Shown here in pieces: positions 21,708-32,975 of a stretch of 64,000 nt of DNA (position 1 is the first letter of the stretch; the number at the start of each line of letters is the position of its first letter). The stretch is from Amphibalanus amphitrite (Eukaryota; Arthropoda; Thecostraca; Balanomorpha; Balanidae). Below the pieces are notes generated by a model. That model saw nothing but the letters and a program-made list of their open reading frames with translations. It was not told the DNA's origin and did not search any database. The stretch covers positions 91,217 through 155,216 of the forward strand of contig NW_024882976.1 in NCBI RefSeq assembly GCF_019059575.1. The letters run 5' to 3'. The position numbers and the translations under genes are program-made.

Positions 21708-22869
21708 CCCGCGCCCCGCTGGGGTCTGCCGAGCAACGCGCCCTGCTGGGGGGGGGGGGGGCAATTTGGCCCACCCCGGTAAGATCTCGAGAACCACGCA
21801 ACATAGCGACAAGCGGCAAGCGGTGTTGGATAGCCCTACCAGCGAACTACCTTGTGACCCAGTTTCATTCACCTAGGTCAAACCGATGACGTCACAGGTC
21901 AGGTCAAATGCCGAATTTTCACCGTTTCCAGGCATTTCAAGAAATAAATGCGTTATAAAATCGAGTAAAATGCATTTCATTGAAAATCATCGGTGGGGAA
22001 ATGTTCGTCAAACACATATTCTGCTATATGAGGTCACGGATACCATGTCAGGTCACAGAGGTCTGGTCACTGAGGGTAACAATATGAAAATAACATGTGA
22101 TGCATGTTTTATGGTCCATTTTATATCCCAAATACGATTATGTGGGTCAGGTGGCCTTTGGGGTCAGGTTAGATTATGTTCTGGTGAAGGTCAGGTCAAG
22201 GTCAGGTCAAATTAGGTCAAATTTCAAAGTTGATATTTTTGCATAAAATGAGTATCGATTCGATGCAGCTCGTCACGGGGAGTTCAACGGTGGTCTTTGT
22301 TTTGAGCTACGTGGTCTAGAATTGCCAAAAATTGAGTTAAAATATTGGACGTCATCAATTTTGAGTTTTTTTTTTTTGCTATAACTTGGCCAAAAAAGAA
22401 GGTATCGATCTAAAATTTGGTATGGAGATAGAAGAGGGTAGGGACTATCACATCTATTCCTGTTTTTCGATATTCGGGAAAATTTTGGGATTTTTTGCGT
22501 TTTTCTAAAAACAAATCAATATTTGATTTTTTTGGGAGTCAAAATCCAAAATTTTTGAAAACCCGAGGCAGCAGTTTTGTAGCACTGCCTTTTGTCTACA
22601 TGACCATATAAAGAACTTTGAAATTGCTTGGTAATTGTAGTTTTTGTGAGCGTTTCAAGATTTCATGTTTTTTGCTCATTTTTGTTCGAGCATGACCTCA
22701 GTTTGACCTCAATAACTCCTGACCTAAAGTGACCTAAGACTTAAAATTTGTGTGATGGTGTCAAATTGAGGCCCGGGAAGGTACTGAAAATTTGGCCGCC
22801 GTTTTCTTGCTATTCAGGAAAAACCACAGGGGCGGGGCAAATTGCCCCCCCCCCCCAGCGGGGCGAGGG
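21708..22869. mobile_element. TTAA-type element B, copy 3, with TTAG target duplication
   Basis: Inverted ends CCCGCGCCCCGCTGGGG (21708) and CCCCAGCGGGGCGAGGG (to 22869) are flanked by TTAG on both sides (21704-21707 and 22870-22873). Paralogous segments at about 28055 and 32684 lack the element and read CAAGGTAAGA across the site. The interior holds GGTCA repeats and shares sequence with 63180-63550. No transposase. Confidence 0.88.
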
Positions 22870-23431
22870 TTAGAAACGCACTTAAATTTCGATGATTTTA
22901 GTAAAGCAGATCCAGCTATGATTCCTTCAAAACAAGATTCACAAGATTGCTACTCGCAGAGTCTTATCAGGGAATGTCACCAACCTCATTCAAAAAGGTC
23001 GGCTACCTTCCTCAAAAAAGTATCGTAAGCGGAAGCATTTCTCAAACAACACTCATGCAGTAGCCGTATCACGTTGAGCGAAGAAAGATAAAAACTACCA
23101 GGTAGTTTATGTTAGCTATGGTTGCAGGAATTTGAGCAATGAGGTCGTAGGTTGTCTAAATCAGTGGTCGGCAGGTCCTCCGGGGTCGTGCCCCCTTTTT
23201 TGGCGCCAGGCAGGGCCATTACCCCCACCTACCAGACCCCATTGGTGATACAACCAAGGTTACTGAAATTCCATACTTTTCCGTGACTCTTTGGGTACCA
23301 TATCTGCGAGAAACCGCTGCATTGAGTGACAGATCTCTTTCAAGCTTTCAGGAATTGATAAAGGCAACAACATGTACAAAATTTGTATCTCGGAGATTTG
23401 ATGTCGGTGACTAAAGTTCAGGTCAATTTCA

Positions 23432-23462
23432 CGCCCTCTCCCATTATCAATGGGAGAGGGCG
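23432..23462. repeat. Perfect hairpin, 14-bp stem, 3-base loop
   Basis: CGCCCTCTCCCATT, loop ATC, then AATGGGAGAGGGCG. Confidence 0.9.
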
Positions 23463-24169
23463 CAAAGTCAATGGTAGAAAATTGAAAGGCGCCTGTTTTG
23501 GACCAGTGTCATTCCTAACACTGTGACACTCTTATTTACAAGTAAACATGACCGCTGAACCGGAAAACTGCACCCGTAACCCCACTGTATGTCCCTGAGG
23601 TCATTTCAGGTAATGAATGGTCTAACAGCTATTCGCTAATAACTTTGATAAAGGCATCCCAGAGCGATGAAAATGCCTTAGATGTGTTCAGCTCGACGAT
23701 ACGGGTCGACTGATGTGCAACAAAACCTTCGATGCTTCTCGACGGGAGGATCACGATGCTGATACAAGTGAGCTCTTGCAAGTTTTGAGTGAAAAGTTAT
23801 TTAAGAAAAACTATCAGCAAGCAACGTACATTTTCAATTTTGGCAGCTTTTGTCTCCTGCAGGCTAAACCGTCTTCGGTTGAATCTGAGGACAGGCATCA
23901 GAAAAAACGTTAAGAGAGCTATCGAATGCGTTTTTCCGCAGCGCTGTAGCTCTATCCTTTCCTGAGCTATAGGCCAGTTTATCGAAAATTGTCAAAGGTT
24001 GACCTGGAACTTGGCGAAATTTTACGTTCGATGACCTCTGGTGACCTGACCTTTGATTTGACCTAAAAGGTGACCATAGTTTTTTCTTCATCATTTCTTA
24101 CGCTCTTTCGATCGCCGACTACGGCGTTTCGCTAGTGAAACAGGAGCCAAGTTAATAGGGGGTGTTTAA

Positions 24170-24240
24170 CCTCCATCTCCAGCAGGGCGTGGAAATCCAG
24201 GAGCCCCAGCGGGGCGCGGGTTAACCCCCATACGTATAGG
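24170..24240. mobile_element. Element B right end abutting an element C-like left end at one TTAA
   Basis: CCCCAGCGGGGCGCGGG runs directly into TTAA (24221-24224), then CCCCCATACGTATAGGTG, which resembles the left end of element C at 31040 (CCCTCGCCCGTATTGGTG). Other element C-like sequence lies inverted at about 24440-24600. The elements are incomplete. Confidence 0.55.
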
Positions 24241-24923
24241 TGTAGCGGGTATTTTTCGAGAATAGATCACATTAAAAGGGTCGGATCACGAAAAAAACTG
24301 TACCATCGAGCCGATCATTTTTATCTGTCCTGAAAATGGCATGACCTTAACCCGAATAACCGTTGATTTGTGAGATCTTTCTTGAGATCATGGCAGGCCA
24401 CAAAATCTCACCTCAAGAAGTTACAGCAGGACCCGATTAACTCGGCAGTTGTTATTGACCTATGGAAGGTCACCCAATGACCCACGACCTTTAAATTGGG
24501 TAGCAGCAGCTGCTTATCTTCACGGGCAACACGCTCAATTTTTCTGCCAAGCTCCAGCTCAGAGACCGAGATGCTCAGGTCAGGGTGCAATGGACGACTC
24601 CTCTCCCTTGCGTTAGTGACTGTGAAAACGCCAATAGACGAGCGCCGGGTAGTACATGACAGTTACTTTCCACGACTGTACGGAATGGTGAGCAGCTACA
24701 TGAAAATTGGCATGGGCCAGCTAATCAGTTCATGCTTTGTGCGTTTGACCTCGACTAATCTTTGAATCCTGGGGCACAATAGTTGCGATGTTTGTCCCAT
24801 CAAGGGAGCCATTAATTCTAAAAAAGATGAGGCTTTCTCAGAGGCCCTCATTACCCCCCGCCGAAGGGCGCCATTACCCCCAAAGGGGGCATGCCCCACC
24901 ATTTGCCGACCCCTGGTCTAAAT

Positions 24924-25241
24924 TAATGCGGTATACTTTAGGCTATACAGGACATCGCTGCGGCATTTCCTACGGAGCCCTTTTCAGTCCTGCTATAACC
25001 TTTAAAAGACAAAGCTCCTGAGGTCTGGCGCTCGTCACGTATCTTGCGGTATTGGGGATTTTTCGCCATCGAGTGGAATCGAACATTGCTCAGCTACGTT
25101 AAGGTCTTGCTGTCCCAGGTTTAGTAGTCGTACCTTGCTCGTATGACCATTTCCTTTCGCTAAACCCCTTCAGCATCAATCGACACTTGTCCTTCATTTT
25201 CACATCTCATCCAGCACTATATGTGTAATAATCATTTGTTT
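24924..25241. repeat. Paralogous intergenic segment, unit 1 (last part)
   Basis: Continues the segment interrupted by the hAT element. CGGCATTTCCTACGGAGC and the following bases match 28330-28380 and 36580-36650. It is the 3' flank of the minus-strand gene at 25342. Confidence 0.75.
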
Positions 25242-25246
25242 TTATT
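25241..25246 (-). terminator. AATAAA polyadenylation signal (minus strand)
   Basis: TTTATT on the + strand, 96-101 bp beyond the stop codon of the gene at 25342. Confidence 0.8.
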
Positions 25247-25341
25247 GACTCGCATTCGCTTTGCAATAAATACACACCACACGTAAGACACACTGCACGG
25301 TTTGGCAGACAGTTTGAAGTAAGCCCATTATTGACTCGTGT

Positions 25342-26034
25342 CTAGTTGTAGGCGGGGGTGGGCTTGTAGGTAGGGGCGGGCTTGTAGGCGGGGGCGGGCT
25401 TGTAGGCGGGGGCAGGCTGGTAAGCCGGGGCGGGCTTGTAGGCCGGGGCGGGCTTGTAGCTGGGCTTGTACTCGTCGTAGCGGGCCTCACCCTCGTAGGT
25501 GACGTCAGCAATCAGGCCAGAGTAGGCGTCATCCACACGGTAGGTGACCGTCTGGGTACGGCCGTCGGGCAGCACAACAGAGTAAGATCCCTGGGTGGCG
25601 TAGCCGTCACGCGCCTCCTGGGCGTTGAAGACGGGCTCGTAGTCTCCGTATCCGTGGACGTCGTAGCTGAAGTCGTACTTGGGCGGCTCGTCGTAGCTCT
25701 CCTGCTTGTAGGGAGCGGGCTTGTAGGCTGGCTGGGGGTGGTAGGCGGGCCTGGGCGCGTAGGTGGGCTTGTAGGTCGGGGCGTAAGTGGGCGCCGGAGT
25801 GGTGTAGGGCGCGTTGTCGGCGGCGGCAACGGCCAGCAGGGCGGCAACCACGAAGAACTGAAACAAGGACATCATCGTCAATATAATTTCCATTTTTCCA
25901 TTCCATGATACCTCTTTCACATACTCATTGCTGAGCACATGGGTTTTCAAAGCTCTTCAATCCATGAGAACATTAGGGCAGCGCCTTTAATTCAATCTTA
26001 CATTCAAATGGGTCTCCCGTCCCCTCACCTTCAT
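25342..26034 (-). CDS. Cuticular protein, pro-resilin-like RR family, 173 aa
   Basis: Secreted chitin-binding cuticle protein. On the minus strand exon 1 (ATGAAG) is 26029-26034, the intron 25858-26028, exon 2 25342-25857. Domain order is signal peptide, Tyr/Pro spacer, RR domain with EARDGYATQGSYSVVLPDGR, then a tail of seven Y-K/Q-P-A-P-type units. It differs from the gene at 20187 by a few residues, for example YDEPPKYDF instead of YDQPPKYDY before the domain. The intron and the 5' upstream region (to about 26355) match the gene at 28756, so the two are tandem duplicates. Confidence 0.94.
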
Positions 26035-26063
26035 GTTGTTGGTAGTGAGGCGGTGTGTGATCG

Positions 26064-26140
26064 TCTGATGGTGGGTGCGGTGTGGAGCCGTGTTTTATAC
26101 ACGGTCCAGCTGCGGTGACCGCCAGTGGTGGTGACCCTGC
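26064..26140 (-). promoter_or_regulatory. Conserved promoter core, gene at 25342
   Basis: On the minus strand: paired GGTCAC words (26116-26140 region), TATAAAA (26093-26099) and initiator TCAGA (26064-26068). Same arrangement as at 20085. Confidence 0.85.
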
Positions 26141-26179
26141 CGGGGGCGGCGCAGCGGCAGGCGGGGTGTTGCCGGCTGC

Positions 26180-26790
26180 AGCAAATGGTATCCCAAGCTT
26201 GGACGTCTCAACATACCCGTAATCATTGGTAAGGTCTTCGATTTCTGAATTCATTCGCAACATCCCAAGTCTTTTCATTGATTAATAAAATATCCGAAAA
26301 TAACCATGTTTCAAAATGCAAGCTAATTGGCGCATGATACGAGTATAAAAGTAAGAACGATAAAATTTCCATTCAGCGGGCATCTTGCAGGTTTTTCAAT
26401 GTATGCGCAAGCATGAACACTGGCGGAACTAAAAGAAAGCCTCTTTCACCGCCGGGGGCATAACCCAAAGACGTAAAAAAATCAGGTTTCGCTCCCGTAT
26501 GCAAGTTTAAGTGATCCTGATTGAGGTTAAGCATTCTTTTTATTCCAGAAAAACTCCATTGATTTCAGGCGATGATTCAGGTGATTTCAGGGGATTTGGT
26601 CGTATGCCCCAAAAGCCAGCTAGATCCCAAAGTGGGGATGTACGTGTAAATATGGGTACAGAAGTGTATCAGTGCATATATTTTGCGCAAGATTCACATT
26701 AACCCTATGTAGTGACTCAGTTCACCAGACATCTGGGCAGACAAACGGGACGGACATTGTGCAGCCAAGCGGCAACCAGGTAGTTGACAG
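26180..26790. repeat. Duplicated 5' upstream region and unassigned sequence
   Basis: 26196-26355 matches 29605-29770 upstream of the next gene. The remainder up to 26790 shows nothing recognisable. Confidence 0.65.
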
Positions 26791-27168
26791 GTACAGCCCT
26801 CAGCTCACTGCGTGGTAGGTGTTCTTTTTTCGACAAAACCGATAAATAACTCGAGAACCATGGAATCGGTCACTCGAATGCCTAATCACCAAGACGCGCG
26901 AGGCTCCACACCTTAGAGTAGGCTCATCGTGGTATAAAATTTCCACCCATTTGGCAACGATACACAGAAGTTTTTATTTGCCCCAAAACAAACTTTTGCC
27001 TTTTGTTGCCACACATGGTGTACAATTCATTTAATGATGCACACAATCAAAGAGTAGAGCATGGCAAATCTGTGCTATGAATTTCGATCAACTGATAACA
27101 CTGCCCTCGAGCTATTATTGGTTTTGTTTAAAAAAGAATACCTACCGCGAGTGAGGTGAGGGCTGTAC
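26791..27168. mobile_element. MITE with about 40-bp inverted ends
   Basis: GTACAGCCCTCAGCTCACTG followed by GTAGGTGTTCTTTTTT at the left is mirrored by AAAAAAGAATACCTACC and GTGAGGTGAGGGCTGTAC at the right, with a few mismatches. 378 bp, non-coding. No clear target duplication was seen, so the superfamily is open. Confidence 0.7.
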
Positions 27169-27424
27169 GCGAGTCATCAGCCACCGGTGCTTGGCGAAAC
27201 GTTATTCATATGGTCCCTTTCGATCGTTAAATAGAAGAATCCCATGTAGCTATGGGTTCAACGTTTTATTTCCATCAGATTATTGGCAAATTGGATTTGA
27301 GTCAAACTAGAGTCCACCGGTTGGAATCGCGTTTTTTTAGATCAAAAACTGTTATTTGATTGCAGAGGTACTGTGGTATTAGGATTGAGACGTACTTGGC
27401 ATCAAAAACTCTCACGTGACTTCG

Positions 27425-27655
27425 CCCAATCTTACCAATGCCGTAAATAGGATTTGGCAGCACTGGCCGGAGTTCACGGCTCTCGTATCAAAGATATCCC
27501 TTTTATTTACACCCAGCTAATCTTGTCCAATGATTTTGATAGCGTCAATGATTATAAATGTTGCCTGAATGAATGAATGAATGAATGAATGGGGAATAGT
27601 TCTGAATGTTACCAAATGCCGTGAATGCGCATTCACGGCATTTGGTAAGATTGGG
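27425..27655. mobile_element. 231-bp MITE in unit 2
   Basis: CCCAATCTTACCAATGCCGT at the left is inverted at the right (CGGCATTTGGTAAGATTGGG). The paralogous segment at about 32275 runs straight from GTGACTT to GGTTGTGCTAG without it. Contains a (GAAT)n tract and the palindrome at 27609. Confidence 0.75.
27609..27648. repeat. Perfect 40-bp palindrome
   Basis: TTACCAAATGCCGTGAATGC followed immediately by its exact reverse complement, with no loop. It lies at the right end of the 231-bp MITE. Confidence 0.95.
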
Positions 27656-28650
27656 CCGGTTGTGCTAGAAAGCTTAGAAAATTGCCAGCTGATTCTGTAG
27701 TTGAAATTCGGAATGCATTTGACATACCTTCTGTCGATACTCGATACGTGCTTCAAAATTGAGCATAACATAAGCAACACTGATTTTTACTTGTGCCCTT
27801 TAAAAAATATGCTCAAGTTCGAAATTGCACCGCCAGTTGACATGAAGTTAAAATTTCGGAAAACCACAGATCCGTCTTTGTGACAACTCCTCAACATCAC
27901 ATCACGGAATTCGCCCATACTTAGTTTCGGAGACAATTTAAAGGAGGGAGGGCGTTCGGTTCCCTTCCCTCAGTGGCGTTCAGGTAAGCGCGGGTATCCC
28001 AACGAGTTGCAATGCAACTGACTAAGATGGCACACTGAAAAAAACTGTTCATCAAGGTAAGATGCTTAGAATTGTCTAAGAGTATTGACTGAACTTTCCT
28101 TTGCTTTTGGGTTGTTTTAACACGATCATGAGCGAATAGTTGTGTCATCGAACCTTTAAAAGGGGTCGGCTCAAATGTCATATTTCTTAAAAGATAAGTA
28201 TTCTAGGGGAAAACATTCCTGAAACGACAATATTGTTGAATTAATCGTATTTCCTTGCAGAGTTTCAAGCAATGAGATCGCATGTGTTGTCTGAATGGAT
28301 GCAGTACACGATATCTGTAGCGCACCTTCCAGCATTTCCTATGGAACCTCTTTAGTCCTGTCGTGGCCTTCCTGAGACGAGGTTCCTGCAGGGTCTGGCG
28401 CTCGCCATGTACGAGCAGTACTGTCTATTTTCCGACATCGAGTGAAATCAGGCATTGCTTGTTCAGTTGCATAAAGTGCATAAAGACATTGCTTTCTGAG
28501 GTTTTTGACAGCGTATAGTAGAGCTTATGCTCCTATCTAGCACATGGTACATTTTTCTTTTAGCATGGTTACTTCGTCATACGTGTATGAAAAAAACTAT
28601 CCTCCATATTCACATTTCATCCAACATCAAATGTGTAAAATTCATTTACC

Positions 28651-28656
28651 TTTATT
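28651..28656 (-). terminator. AATAAA polyadenylation signal (minus strand)
   Basis: TTTATT on the + strand in the conserved TTTATTGACTCGC phrase. Confidence 0.8.
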
Positions 28657-28755
28657 GACTCGCATTCGCTTTGCAATAAATACACACAGACATACATAAG
28701 AGACACTGCACGCTTTGGCAGGCATTATTGAAGTAAACCCAATATTGACTCATCT

Positions 28756-29459
28756 CTAGTTGTAGGCCGGGGTGGGCTTATAGGTGGGGGCGGGCTTGTA
28801 GGTAGGGGCGGGCTTGTATGCGGGCGCGGGCTGGTAAGCAGGGGCGGGCTTGTAGGCCGGGGCAGGCTTGTAGCTGGGCTTGTACTCGTCGTAGCGGGCC
28901 TCACCCTCGTAGATGACGTCAGCAATCAGACCAGAGTAGGCGTCATCCACACGGTAGGTGACCGTCTGGGTACGGCCGTCGGGCAGCACAACCGAGTAAG
29001 ATCCCTGGGTGGCGTAGCCGTCACGCGCCTCCTGGGCGTTGAAGACGGGCTCGTAGTCTCCGTATCCGTGGACGTCGTAGCTGAAGTCGTACTTGGGCGG
29101 CTCGTCGTAGCTCTCCTGGTGGTAGGGAGCGGGCTTGTAGGCCGGCTGGGGGTGGTAGGCGGGCCTGGGCGCGTAGGTGGGCTTGTAGGTCGGGGCGTAG
29201 GTGGGCGCCGGAGTGGTGTAGGGCGCGTTGTCGGCGGCGGCAACGGCCAGCAGGGCGGCAACCACGAAGAGCTAGAACAAGGACATCATCGGCAATGTAA
29301 GTTCTACATTTCTTTTCCATAAAACCATTTTCATTTACTCATTGCTGAACACATGAGTTTCAAGCGAGTTTCAAGCTCTTTAATCCACGAGAACGTTAGG
29401 GTATAGCGCCTTAAATTCACTCTTACATTCAAATGGGTTTCCCGTCCCCTCACCTTCAT
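28756..29459 (-). CDS. Cuticular protein, pro-resilin-like RR family, 173 aa
   Basis: Secreted chitin-binding cuticle protein. Exon 1 (ATGAAG) is 29454-29459, intron 29272-29453, exon 2 28756-29271 on the minus strand. It has the usual signal peptide, Tyr/Pro spacer, RR domain and Y-K-P-A-P tail. Two changes stand out at the acceptor: the intron ends TAG where the paralogues have CAG, and the first base of exon 2 is C instead of T, giving Leu in place of Phe at residue 3. Both leave the gene intact. Inside the domain Ile replaces Thr in the ADVTYEG phrase. Confidence 0.93.
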
Positions 29460-29488
29460 GTTGTTGGTAGTGAGGCGGTGTGTGATCG

Positions 29489-29562
29489 TCTGATGGTGGG
29501 TGCGGTGTGGAGCCGTGTTTTATACACGGTCCAGCTGCGGTGACCGCCAGTGATGGTGACCC
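29489..29562 (-). promoter_or_regulatory. Conserved promoter core, gene at 28756
   Basis: TATAAAA (29518-29524, minus strand), initiator TCAGA (29489-29493) and two GGTCAC words upstream. Confidence 0.85.
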
Positions 29563-29888
29563 TGCCGGGGGCGGCGGCGCCACGCGGGGAGCGGCCGGCT
29601 CCAGCACATGGTATCCCCAGCTTGGACGTCTCAACATACCCGTAATCATTGGTAAGGTCTTCGATTTATGATTTCATTCGCAACATCCCAAGTTTTTTCA
29701 TTGATTAATAAATGATTCGAAAATAACCAGGTTTCAAAATACAGGCTAACAGCGCATGATATAATAGTAAGAACGGCGACCCTGTAGATGTACATAGTAG
29801 TAAGTTGGCGACTCTACTCGAGCTTGAGCATTGAGCAATGCCCAGTTCGATTCCAACTGGCTACCACTGCACACAAAAATTCGGGAAC
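29563..29888. other. Upstream flank
   Basis: 29605-29770 is the duplicate of 26196-26355. The rest is unassigned. Confidence 0.6.
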
Positions 29889-31043
29889 TTAACCCGCGCC
29901 CCGCTGGGGGGGGGGGGGGGCAGAATCTGCCACCCCTCCCGTTTTCGCCAATAACTTCTAAACGCGTTACGCCAGCGACGTCAAACTTTCAGTGCCTTAT
30001 CATACATCAATTTGACACGTTCCCTGAAAATTTGAGCGAAATCCGTCCGGAAAAAAATTGAGAAAATGACGTTTTAGTGACGTCATGTTCGCCATTTTAA
30101 AACGGCAAAATGTCAAACGCCGCTAACATCTTCATTTTTAAAGGAATCAAGACGTAACAAAAAGATTATACGTGATTTTACTTTGTCTATCAAATGACTA
30201 TCTCGGTTTTTTGAAAATTTTGGATTTTGGCCCATTTTTTAATTATAAAATCCAAAATTTTGAGTGTATCAATAAACCGGAATATATGTCAGAGAAGTGG
30301 TCTATGTGCACGTACATACCAATTTTCAGAAGAATCGGTTCAAAAATGTGGGAGTTATTCAAAATTTTATGACGTCACGACACACAAAATTTTTGAAGAA
30401 TGATTTTTTTGGAAGTTCTAGACCTCGTACGGAAACAAAAATAGCACCATTCGACTCGCCGTGAAAACCACATCAGATAGACACCTTTTTAGGCCTTAAC
30501 AACCAACTTCAAAATTTGACCCCACTTGACCTGACCTTGACCTGACCTCGACCTGAAATTCATCCAGAGGTGGTCCATATCACTTATTGAGTGTGCCTAT
30601 TGAATTCTATGAATAAAATGACCCATAAAACATGTGTCGCACATGCCCTTTTCTATATTTTGTTTTTGGTGACCTGACCTGACCTGACCTGACCTGACCT
30701 TGACCTTGAACTTTGAATGAAATTGTGTGCAAAGAATATTGTCTTGGTAGCCTAAGAACACGTTTTGGGCAATCAGTCTCAGTCCATTCTTCGGCAACTA
30801 CGGTGCAAGGCCGATATTGTAGAAATTTGCATTTTGTACCCTTGACCTGACATTGACCTGACCTCTGACCTACTTAAGCAAAAACATTGGGCTCCTAAGA
30901 TCCGCCTTGTTGAGAGCTTTCGATTTCCGTTTTCCCCCTCTTTCTACGACCATCGGTTCGGAAGTTAGACAGGGGGGGGGGGGTAGAATCTGCCCCCCCC
31001 CCAGGGCGTGTATGGCTGAATAGCCCAGCGGGGCGCAGGTTAA
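29889..31043. mobile_element. TTAA-type element B, copy 2
   Basis: TTAA (29889-29892) plus CCCGCGCCCCGCTGGGG; right end CCCAGCGGGGCGCAGG plus TTAA (31040-31043). The interior is closely similar throughout to 8829-10015, including the TGACC run at 30670-30706. The right TTAA is shared with the next element. Confidence 0.88.
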
Positions 31044-31944
31044 CCCTCGCCCGTATTGGTGTTTTGCCAGCCGCGAACGTATACGGCGGGAGGGGGTCCG
31101 TTGGACACCCCCCTTGCCCTTTGGCCCCTGATCAAGCTAGAGCATTGCGAAAAAAAACGAGCGAGTTACCCGTGACGAGAGAAAGCCGATGATACCCGAT
31201 TTTAAGGTCCTAGTTCATTGACTGACCTTCCAAGTCAGGTCAATGACCCAAAAGTCGGGAAAATCGGGATCTGTTGGAACGTCGTAAAGTGTGGCTGCTA
31301 CGAGGTTTTCCGCGGTGATGATCACGAATATCATGCCATTTTTTATCACAGATGATGTCTTCATGCATTTATGTCAGGTCGGGTCAGGTCAGGTCAGGTC
31401 AGCAAGTAGGGGTCCTGTTGGTATTCTTATCAGGTGTCAACCGTCTCTGATAGCTTCGTAACATGTTACGAACGCACCAAAACTACTTTGCGAATGTTCA
31501 AATGGTTGCTAAACTCGAATTTAACTCCAAATAGGTACTAGCCTAGAAACATGTTAAACTCGAAAAAGTGAACCGAGATCATCAAAGTTCAATGACTTGA
31601 CTTGACCTTCAGGTGACCTTGAAACCCACCCTAATGCATGGGACCAACGTCCAAAATCATATCACATGTTTGAGCGCTTGGAACCACGCAAAGACTGCAA
31701 ACGCGCGCCTAATGCAAGTCGACATACGCCGAATCGCGATTCCAGCCAAGCATGGTCTCGTAAAGTAGATCACAGGTCAAAGGTCATTTGAGTCAGAATT
31801 ATGAAATTTTCAGGGTAGGTGTAAAATTGATTACCGCGAGGGTACTAAGAGTTTTGTCGCGATCGGCCGCTTTTTACGCGAGTTCTTCGCGAAAAACCGA
31901 GGGTGGTCCATTCGACCCCCTACATATATACGGGCGAGTGTTAA
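31040..31944. mobile_element. TTAA-type element C, abutting element B
   Basis: TTAA (31040-31043) plus CCCTCGCCCGTAT; right end ATACGGGCGAGTG plus TTAA (31941-31944). The body has GGTCA-rich tracts and a short frame (about 31147-31215) reading KKNERVTRD...IPDFKV that recurs in other elements. No transposase. Confidence 0.8.
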
Positions 31945-32975
31945 TCAGATTTTTGTCCTGCTAGATCACAGTACTCGTAAGATCGGTCCACCCCGGTGGC
32001 GGACGACGCGGATGCCGATGAATATACGACCGATGAAAAGTGTTGGTGTTTGCTTCCAGCTGCATCCGATCGGTGTGCTCTGGGACAATGAGAACTGTCA
32101 GGTGAATGGTTTGGGACTGCAGGTTTGGGAACATTTTCATCAGACCTCAGTTCACCGATGGGTTAGGTTGGAATCGTGTTTGTCAGCTCAGAAACTGTTA
32201 TTTGATTGATGAGGTGCTGTGGTATAAGGATAGAGACGTACTTTTAGGCATCGAAAACTCTCGCGTGACTTATGGGTTGTGCTAGAGAGCTTCGAAAATT
32301 GCCAACTGATGTTGTAGTTCAAATTTGGAATGCATTGGTACAGCTTGTCAGTACTTAATTCAAAATTGAGCATAACATAACTAAGCAATACTCCGTAGTC
32401 CGTTCACTCGAGCCATAAAAAATATGCAAAGTTTTGAACTTGCACCACTATTTGACATGAAAAGTCGAAATTGTTGAACGTTCCAGATGCGCCTTTGTGG
32501 CAACCCCTCAACACCACCTCGCGGGACTCGGCCACAGCTAGTTTCGGAGAGAGAAGTTGGGGGAATGGCTTTAGGTCTTCTTCCCTCAGTGGCATTCAGC
32601 TTAAGGTTCAGGCAAGCGCGGGTATCATAACAAGTCGCAACTGACAATGATGGCATACTGAAAGAAATAAAAGTGTTCATCAAGGTAAGAAACTTAGAAA
32701 TAGTCTGAAAGCACAAACTTAACTATGCATTGTTTATGTGTCGATTAAACACGGCAATGGCCAAACAGTTGTGCCATCGAGCTCATAAAAAAGGTCAGCT
32801 CAAATTTCATATTTCTTAAAAATAAGTATTTTAGGGGAACATTCCCGAAACTATGCTATTTTTGCATTAACCGTGTTTCGTTGCAGAGTTTCGAGCAATG
32901 AGATAGTATGTTGCCTGAATGAATGCAGTAAATGGTGAATGGCGGTGAAAAATGGTGTAGCCTTCACCGCTTCCT
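31945..32975. repeat. Paralogous intergenic segment, unit 3 (first part)
   Basis: Matches 27260-28330, including the CCCTTCCCTCAGTGGC/TTCCCTCAGTGGCATTC block and the GTTCATCAAGGTAAGA block. It is interrupted at 32975 by the 3.6-kb element. Confidence 0.7.

Larger units (their letters stand above)
23162..24915. mobile_element. hAT element, 1.75 kb, composite
   Basis: Ends CAGTGGTCGGCA (23162) and TGCCGACCCCTG (ending 24915) are inverted. gtctaaat occurs at 23154-23161 and 24916-24923, a perfect 8-bp duplication. The paralogous segment near 28290 is an empty site (gttgtctgaatggatgc). Inside are sequences shared with the TTAA-type families, including the TTAA junction at 24221, so other elements inserted into it. 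No hAT transposase is seen. Confidence 0.9.
27260..28650. repeat. Paralogous intergenic segment, unit 2
   Basis: Aligns with 32130-32975 plus 36582-36870, and with parts of 21390-25240. Apart from a small MITE (27425-27655) it lacks the large insertions of the other two units, so it preserves the empty sites. It is the 3' flank of the gene at 28756. Confidence 0.75.
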
